Shown: positions 6,035 through 10,844 of the stretch, in pieces
Position numbering within the stretch: the first letter of the stretch is position 1
Layout: each line of letters opens with the position of its first letter
Assembly: GCA_003157055.1 (NCBI GenBank)
Contig: PMIG01000086.1
Span: 1,667-12,510, forward strand
Reading direction: 5' to 3'
From: Bacteroidales bacterium
Lineage (GTDB): Bacteria > Bacteroidota > Bacteroidia > Bacteroidales > VadinHA17
DNA length: 10,844 nt
Program-made: the position numbers and the translations under genes
Notes under the pieces: generated by a model
Told to the model about the DNA's origin: nothing
The model's database searches: none
The model's input: the letters and a program-made list of their open reading frames with translations, nothing else

Positions 6035-9000
6035 ATGAGAATAAAAATCTGGTCTGGAAATAATAAGGTCATCAGGAATATTATCCTGGTGACCTTATTT
6101 TTTATGCTTGCCTCAGGTAATCTTGATGCACAGACATACTTTTTTGAAAAATACGGTGTCGAGCAGGGATTAAGCTCATCGAAGGTATATTCAGTGATCC
6201 AGGACAGGAATGACTGGATATGGCTCGGGACCGAAAGTGGAGTTTCGAGATTTGACGGACTGAAGTTCGAGAACTTTTCTGCCCGCAACGGGATGGCAAG
6301 CGGAGGAGTTTACAGCCTTACCGAAGACTCGCTGGGAAGAATCTGGTTCGGGCATCTGAATGGGGGAATCACAGTTTATGACGGCGGTAAGTTCTATAAG
6401 CTCAGGTTCGATTCTCTGGCCATAAGCGGTGATGTTACAAGCATAAGGCAGAAGGATGGTAAAATCTGGATTGCTACAATGAGCTCCGGTGCAATACTTA
6501 CAGATTTTCCTGCACATGGCGATACAATTCTTACTGGTAAACAATACAGCGGGAAGGATGGATTAAGCGACCTGGTTTCAAATATATGCATTGATAACAA
6601 TAAAGACCTGTATTGCATTACTCCTCCGGCAGGTATCAAAAAATTCAACCGGGTAAAAAATGTTTTTGAGACCTATCTTCCGGAAGGTCTGACAAAATAT
6701 TTCAATGTAATCGCCATGTACCAGGACAAAAAAGGGAATTACTGGTATGGCACTTATAACGGAGGCCTTTATAAATATGATGTCGATTCCGGGAAAATGA
6801 GAATTTATGATGTACGCGACGGCCTCTCTAAAAATATGATCTCATATATAACTGAAGACTTCAAGGGGAATATCTGGGTAGGGACGTTTGGTGGTGGAAT
6901 TACTGTTTTCAGCGGCGAAAAACTTACGATCTACGATAAATCGAATGGGCTTGATGCAACTTCAATCCATTGCATTATAGAGGATAATGAGAAGAATATG
7001 ATCATTGCAGATCATTTTACAGGTATAAGCATTTTTAAGGGGAATCATTTTGTAACATGGTCCGATGATAAGTTTCTTCCCGATAAAAGCGATAAAAGCG
7101 TTTTTGCCGTTGATGAGGATGAACTTGGAAGATACTGGTTCGGTACAAATACAGGGATAACAGTTTATGATCCTCAGGCTAAAGCTGATAAACAGATACA
7201 ATTCCTGAATCCGACGGGAGGGAAGGTCAGATTTATTAAATCGGATAAGAAAGGAACTGTCTGGGTGGGTACGTATGGCTATGGACTATTCAGGTATGAT
7301 ATTAAAACAAGTAAGTTTATTTACGACACAAAGATTAACGGATTTCTGCATCCCAATGGCATTATTACTGCGATGCTAATTGATAAGAAGGAAAGACTCT
7401 GGATTGGCAACCAGGACAGGTTGGCGATGTTTGACGCAACTAGCGGTGAAGTTAAATATTTTACACAGGAGAACGGCTTGGCCGGATCTGCGATCACTGA
7501 ATTATTCTGCGACATCGAGAACAATATCTGGATCGGATCAGAGCAAAAGGTCGGGTTGACAAAATTCGATTTCTCTACAGGAAAGTTCAAGATCCTGAAA
7601 ATAGGAGAAGGATACATACCTGAAACCATATCTCAGACCCCCGACAAAGATATATGGGTTGGGACTACAAGCGGACTGCTGGGCCTGAGAAACGATTCAG
7701 TTGTGACTGTACTTAATGAAGTTAACGGCTTACTATCCGACAATGTTAAGCTTCTTCAGCCCCAGGGAGACAAGTTTCTTTATATCGGAACAAACTATGG
7801 GCTTAACAGGTATAACCTTTCAGACAGTACCATCGCTTCGTTCACAAAGAGAAATGGATTCCCGGGAATAGAAACGCGTCAGAATGCAGTCATAACTGAC
7901 ACCAAGGGATATATCTGGTTTGGGACATCAAATGGCGTTACACGCCTCAATCCGAAGATTATGCCACCGGTTGATACAAAGCCGGTTGTTCATATTAGCG
8001 GAATGGAGGTAAATTACAGCCCAAGGGTAATGAAACGGGACATGAAACTTAATTATAAGGAGAAGGCCATATTATTTAATTATTACAGCGTTTCTCTTAT
8101 AGACCCTGATGCAGTTAAATTCAAAGTTATGCTTAAGGGATTTGATAGCGACTGGAAACGTCCGGCTACAGAGACGATGAAAGATTATTCGCTCCTTCCC
8201 GGCCGCTATACTTTCCGCGTAAAGGCTTCTAACAGCTACGGCTACTGGAACCAGACGCCTGTTGAATATTCATTTGTCATCCGGCCTCCTTTCTATAAGA
8301 CACCCTGGTTTATTTCTTTATGCCTGGTGCTGGTGGTAATTGCTATAATGTTGTACATTAAAATCAGGGAACAGAAACTAATCAATGAGAAGAAGATCCT
8401 TGAAGCAAAAGTTGAAGAGAGAACAGCCGAGGTTGTGCAGAAAAGTATGGAAATCGAAGAAAAAAACCGGGACATTACTGCAAGTATCAGGTATGCAGAG
8501 CGGATTCAACGTGCCATGCTTCCAAGGGAAGATACCTTCCATGAAACTTTTATCCTATACATGCCGAAAGATATTGTCAGCGGAGATTTTTACTGGATGT
8601 ACGATAACGGTGATATTCAGTTTATGGCTGCATGCGACTGCACTGGTCATGGTGTGCCGGGCGCCTTCATGTCTATCATAGGTCATAACTCTCTCCATAA
8701 AGTTGTAAGAGAGTATGGAATTACAAAGCCCGGGGCAATTCTCGACCAGTTGAATGTTGAGGTTGTCACGTCTCTGATGCAGAGAAAAGAGGAGACGATC
8801 AATGATGGAATGGATCTGACTTTAATAGCCTTTAATAAGAAGAAATTCACATTGGAGTTTGCCGGAGCATATAATCCGTTATATGTTGTAAGGAAAGGAG
8901 AACTCTTTACTTATAAGGGCGATAGGTTCCCCATTGGCATGTCATCGCTGCAGGCGAAGAAGAATTTCCAGACCCAGGAGGTCGATATTCAGCCCGGCGA

Positions 9001-9220
9001 TATGATATATATGAGCTCTGACGGGTATGCCGACCAGTTTGGATATGCTGATGCGAAGAAATATAAATCAGGGAATGTGAAAAAGCTGCTGGTTACTTTG
9101 TGGAACCTGCCGGTCAATGATCAGCGCGACAGGCTGAAGAAGGAGATACTTGACTGGAAAGGAGACCTGCAACAGGTCGACGATATCATGTTCCTGGGAA
9201 CAAGAATCCCTGAACGTTAG
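6035..9220 (+). CDS. Membrane sensor: double propeller, Y_Y_Y domain and SpoIIE/PP2C phosphatase
   Basis: This 1061-residue transmembrane signalling protein follows the caspase-like gene on the same strand. A signal sequence (hydrophobic 13-27, cut near LDAQ) leads to fourteen 'two-component regulator propeller' repeats (about 48-639), each ending in a variant of W-x-G-T/S-x-x-G-[IL]-x-x-[FY]; fourteen fits two seven-bladed propellers. A Y_Y_Y domain follows (about 675-749, with YYSVSLIDPD, GRYTFRVKASN and VIRPPFYKTPWF). One membrane helix (757-776) leads to a coiled coil (777-815) and a SpoIIE-type PP2C phosphatase (820-1058). The phosphatase keeps its metal-binding acids: Asp851 (SGDFYW), Asp868 (CDCTGHG), Asp996 (SSDGYADQ) and Asp1049-1050 (VDDIMF). 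There is no histidine-kinase, receiver or AraC domain, unlike classical hybrid two-component sensors with the same input. By family knowledge such phosphatases usually dephosphorylate an anti-sigma-factor antagonist; none is encoded here. ATG 6035 has no visible Shine-Dalgarno sequence but gives a normal signal peptide. Its TAG overlaps the convergent gene's stop. Confidence 0.9.
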   Translation: MRIKIWSGNNKVIRNIILVTLFFMLASGNLDAQTYFFEKYGVEQGLSSSKVYSVIQDRNDWIWLGTESGVSRFDGLKFENFSARNGMASGGVYSLTEDSLGRIWFGHLNGGITVYDGGKFYKLRFDSLAISGDVTSIRQKDGKIWIATMSSGAILTDFPAHGDTILTGKQYSGKDGLSDLVSNICIDNNKDLYCITPPAGIKKFNRVKNVFETYLPEGLTKYFNVIAMYQDKKGNYWYGTYNGGLYKYDVDSGKMRIYDVRDGLSKNMISYITEDFKGNIWVGTFGGGITVFSGEKLTIYDKSNGLDATSIHCIIEDNEKNMIIADHFTGISIFKGNHFVTWSDDKFLPDKSDKSVFAVDEDELGRYWFGTNTGITVYDPQAKADKQIQFLNPTGGKVRFIKSDKKGTVWVGTYGYGLFRYDIKTSKFIYDTKINGFLHPNGIITAMLIDKKERLWIGNQDRLAMFDATSGEVKYFTQENGLAGSAITELFCDIENNIWIGSEQKVGLTKFDFSTGKFKILKIGEGYIPETISQTPDKDIWVGTTSGLLGLRNDSVVTVLNEVNGLLSDNVKLLQPQGDKFLYIGTNYGLNRYNLSDSTIASFTKRNGFPGIETRQNAVITDTKGYIWFGTSNGVTRLNPKIMPPVDTKPVVHISGMEVNYSPRVMKRDMKLNYKEKAILFNYYSVSLIDPDAVKFKVMLKGFDSDWKRPATETMKDYSLLPGRYTFRVKASNSYGYWNQTPVEYSFVIRPPFYKTPWFISLCLVLVVIAIMLYIKIREQKLINEKKILEAKVEERTAEVVQKSMEIEEKNRDITASIRYAERIQRAMLPREDTFHETFILYMPKDIVSGDFYWMYDNGDIQFMAACDCTGHGVPGAFMSIIGHNSLHKVVREYGITKPGAILDQLNVEVVTSLMQRKEETINDGMDLTLIAFNKKKFTLEFAGAYNPLYVVRKGELFTYKGDRFPIGMSSLQAKKNFQTQEVDIQPGDMIYMSSDGYADQFGYADAKKYKSGNVKKLLVTLWNLPVNDQRDRLKKEILDWKGDLQQVDDIMFLGTRIPER

Positions 9221-9792
9221 ATTTTTGCTATTTTACGCCACTCCTCATTGCCTCTCCCTTTCTTATTAAGAGAAGCAATTACCTCTTCCGGGGTGTTGAC
9301 CACTTCCCATATACCCCTATGCTCAAACCGCATGAAATTGGTGGAGATCATATGGTCAATAAAACCAAGAAGAGAATTGTAATAACCAAGTGTATTAAGA
9401 ATTATTATCGGACCGTCAAACAGGCTGAGCTGCTTCAGTGTAATTGCCTCGGTGAGCTCTTCAAGCGTACCGACTCCTCCGGGAAGGGCGATAATAGCAT
9501 CGGAAAGCGCGAACATTTTGTTTTTCCTTTTGCTCATGTCGGATGTAATTATCATATTGGTGAGACCATTGTGTCCCCATCCTTCCTTTTTCATAAATGC
9601 CGGGATTACTCCGGTTATCTTACCCCCATTTTTAAGGACAGCATCTGCAAGCGTTCCCATGAGGCCAATCCCACCACCTCCAAAGACGACTTCAATACCT
9701 GATCCTGCGAGCAATATTCCTAATTCGGATGCTGCAGTGCGGTAATCCTCAGCAATACGACTGCTGGAAGCTGCAAAAACACATACTCTCAT
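9217..9792 (-). CDS. LOG family (TIGR00730) Rossmann-fold nucleotide phosphoribohydrolase
   Basis: This 191-residue protein belongs to the LOG/'lysine decarboxylase-like' family. Characterised members release the base from nucleoside 5'-monophosphates, including cytokinin precursors; they are not decarboxylases despite old annotations. Visible motifs are the N-terminal strand and loop MRVCVFAASS (1-10), the glycine-rich FGGGGIGLMGTLADAV (37-52), MSKRKNKM (86-93) and the family signature PGGVGTLEELTE (104-115), which holds the catalytic glutamate and phosphate-binding loop. Length is normal for the short bacterial form. The ATG at 9790-9792 lies only 10 bases beyond the T-run of the trxA terminator, so transcription must come from read-through or from a promoter overlapping the terminator; I see no clear promoter. 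The TAA stop shares bases with the stop of the convergent phosphatase gene. The natural substrate in this organism is unknown. Confidence 0.9.
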   Translation of the reverse strand: MRVCVFAASSSRIAEDYRTAASELGILLAGSGIEVVFGGGGIGLMGTLADAVLKNGGKITGVIPAFMKKEGWGHNGLTNMIITSDMSKRKNKMFALSDAIIALPGGVGTLEELTEAITLKQLSLFDGPIIILNTLGYYNSLLGFIDHMISTNFMRFEHRGIWEVVNTPEEVIASLNKKGRGNEEWRKIAKI

Positions 9793-9802
9793 TTCGACAA
9801 TT

Positions 9803-9833
9803 AAAAAAGGCCGTAGCAGTCACCTACACGGCC
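9803..9833 (-). terminator. Intrinsic terminator of trxA
   Basis: On the minus strand, GGCCGT (9833-9828) pairs perfectly with ACGGCC (9814-9809) around a 13-base loop that can add a short AG/CT extension. The hairpin is followed directly by six T residues (9808-9803). It begins 20 bases after the trxA stop codon and is oriented to end transcription coming from dnaE and trxA. The GC-rich stem stands out from the AT-rich surroundings. Six T residues and a single main stem make it strong in one direction only. Confidence 0.82.
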
Positions 9834-9853
9834 GTTATATAACAATTCAGTGT

Positions 9854-10171
9854 TTATAGAAGTGCATTGAGCTTATTTACAAAATTTGATTTTGGAACGG
9901 CCCCGATCTGCTTATCAGCGACTTTTCCATCCTTAAAAAAGAGTATGGTCGGAATATTCCTGATGCCAAACTTTGCAGAAACCTGAGGACTGTTATCGAC
10001 ATCGCATTTTGCGACTACAGCCCTGCCTGAATACTCTGTCGAAATATCTTCAATTATCGGGGCAATCATCCTGCACGGTCCGCACCATTCAGCCCAGAAA
10101 TCAACGATGACAGGTTTGTCAGATTTGATCACCACTTCATCGAAGTTACCGTCGTTCACTTCTAATGCCAT
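9854..10171 (-). CDS. trxA: Thioredoxin
   Basis: Thioredoxin is the small cytoplasmic disulfide reductase that passes electrons from thioredoxin reductase to ribonucleotide reductase and other targets. With the start used here the protein has 105 residues, close to the usual 105-109. It contains the full active site VDFWAEWCGPCRMIAP (23-38; redox cysteines Cys30 and Cys33), the cis-proline Pro74 in RNIPTILFFKDG and the buried Asp24. Cys56 is an additional cysteine outside the active site. The reading frame can be extended upstream to an ATG at 10210, but I chose 10171 because MALEVNDGNFDEVV matches the normal thioredoxin N-terminus and the 13 extra residues do not. The gene lies 48 bases after dnaE on the same strand, an order often seen in Bacteroidota, and is followed by a clear intrinsic terminator. 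Confidence 0.94.
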   Translation of the reverse strand: MALEVNDGNFDEVVIKSDKPVIVDFWAEWCGPCRMIAPIIEDISTEYSGRAVVAKCDVDNSPQVSAKFGIRNIPTILFFKDGKVADKQIGAVPKSNFVNKLNALL

Positions 10172-10219
10172 ATGATTAACTTTTAAAGATTTATCTAAAA
10201 TTATTGTCAATAAAGATAG

Positions 10220-10844
10220 CTAATTTACTTTATATTCGATTCCGGGACGATCGTCGAGCCAGGAAATTAATTCGTTGTTGAGCCTTACCCGTAATGTTCG
10301 TGAAAACATCGGCAGCGATAGCTTATCATCAGGATCTGTAAATAAGAACTTCAATTCTGTTTCTCCCTTGTTTTCCCGGATAAGCTCTTTAAGCTCGCTT
10401 ATCATCTCATTGTTTATATTTTCGGGATTGATTCTTATGGTAACACTTTTTATAAGTTCATCTTTTACGCTCGAAAGGAGATTGATTTTTTTTATGATGA
10501 ACTCGATTTCATCTTCCCTGTATTTCTTTTTCTGGACTTTCCCTTTAATTAAAAGATAATAACCGGTAGTAATGAATTTACTGTTGTCAATATAATCTTT
10601 GTCGAACATTATTAACCTGAATGAATCGGAATAATCCTGCAATGTAAATGAGCAGTATGGTTTCCCGTTTTTTCCTATCCCGTTTTTCGTGTCAGTTATC
10701 ATTCCGGCAACAACAACTTCCCTGTCGAGATAATCGCGGAGGTTTTGAAGATCGGCAAGAGTTGCAGTCGTAAATGTTGATATTTCAAGCCTGAAGTCAT
10801 CAAGAGGATGTGAAGAAAGGTAAATTCCTATAACCTCTTTCTCG
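10220..10844 (-). CDS. dnaE: DNA polymerase III alpha subunit, C-terminal fragment
   Basis: This is the last 207 codons of the replicative polymerase catalytic subunit; the gene continues beyond the window edge, with the first complete codon at 10843-10841. The frame opens with EKEVIGIYLSSHPLDDF, the highly conserved segment after the fingers and helix-hairpin-helix region in which bacterial DnaE reads E-K-E-x-x-G-x-Y-x-S-x-H-P-L. An OB-fold domain follows, recognisable from VVVAGMITDTKNGIGKNGKP and then CSFTLQDYSDSFRLIMFDKD and IKGKVQKKK, which contacts single-stranded template. The final ~80 residues correspond to the C-terminal region that in the family binds the tau clamp-loader subunit and the sliding clamp. 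An internal ATG at 10702 is not a real start, because the conserved sequence continues upstream of it without a stop. It is followed by trxA in the same direction. Confidence 0.95.
   Translation of the reverse strand, partial: EKEVIGIYLSSHPLDDFRLEISTFTTATLADLQNLRDYLDREVVVAGMITDTKNGIGKNGKPYCSFTLQDYSDSFRLIMFDKDYIDNSKFITTGYYLLIKGKVQKKKYREDEIEFIIKKINLLSSVKDELIKSVTIRINPENINNEMISELKELIRENKGETELKFLFTDPDDKLSLPMFSRTLRVRLNNELISWLDDRPGIEYKVN

Noticed and set aside
8385..8681. A 98-residue open frame inside the phosphatase gene
   Set aside because: It is an out-of-frame shadow of the coiled-coil and SpoIIE region, which is clearly coding in the other frame.
3606..9220. Reading the caspase/sensor pair as part of the type IX secretion system
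   Set aside because: Neither protein has a recognisable type IX C-terminal sorting domain, and no Por/Gld gene lies in the window.
9319..9745. Plus-strand open frames opposite the LOG gene
   Set aside because: They are antisense to a gene with clear family motifs and show no recognisable domain.
10172..10210. Longer thioredoxin starting at ATG 10210, and a TTGACA at 10210-10205 (- strand) as a -35 box
   Set aside because: The 13 extra residues do not fit the thioredoxin N-terminus, and no matching -10 element follows TTGACA at normal spacing; sigma-70-like boxes are also not the usual Bacteroidota pattern.

Overview
The window looks like a chromosomal segment from a member of the Bacteroidota, probably an environmental Bacteroidales/Marinilabiliales-type bacterium. 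The evidence is the protein families: a periplasmic two-component-regulator propeller with a Y_Y_Y domain, a DUF4190/DUF2752 pair, thioredoxin downstream of dnaE, and prmC, recX and ribD together. Start sites are AT-rich with little Shine-Dalgarno signal, and there is a TAnnTTTG-type promoter candidate. The sequence is moderately AT-rich by eye. I see no tRNA, rRNA, insertion sequence, CRISPR array or phage gene. No stretch without a gene exceeds about 90 bases.

Region 1 (1-1074, + strand) holds the 3' end of a thioredoxin-like gene, then two small membrane-protein genes: a DUF4190-like protein and a DUF2752 protein that starts inside it. Region 2 (1124-3520) is housekeeping: recX and prmC overlap on the - strand, and ribD (riboflavin synthesis) diverges from prmC across a gap of only 26 bases. 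Region 3 (3606-9220, + strand) is the most interesting part, with two large genes for exported or membrane proteins. The first encodes a signal peptide, nine TPR units, two Ig-like repeats and a caspase-type (C14) peptidase domain with an intact His/Cys dyad. The second encodes a periplasmic 14-blade double propeller, a Y_Y_Y domain, one membrane helix, a coiled coil and a cytoplasmic SpoIIE/PP2C phosphatase with its metal-binding aspartates intact. Region 4 (9217-10844, - strand) holds the 3' end of dnaE, then trxA with a clear intrinsic terminator, then a LOG-family (TIGR00730) phosphoribohydrolase gene whose stop codon overlaps that of the phosphatase gene.

The housekeeping genes work separately in DNA replication, redox balance, translation termination, recombination control and riboflavin synthesis. 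The possible novel system is the pair in region 3. A predicted periplasmic caspase-like protease sits next to a sensor whose input domain is also periplasmic and whose output is a serine/threonine phosphatase of the partner-switching type. Each architecture separately is of a kind known in Bacteroidota. That the two function together is my inference from adjacency, orientation and matching compartments.
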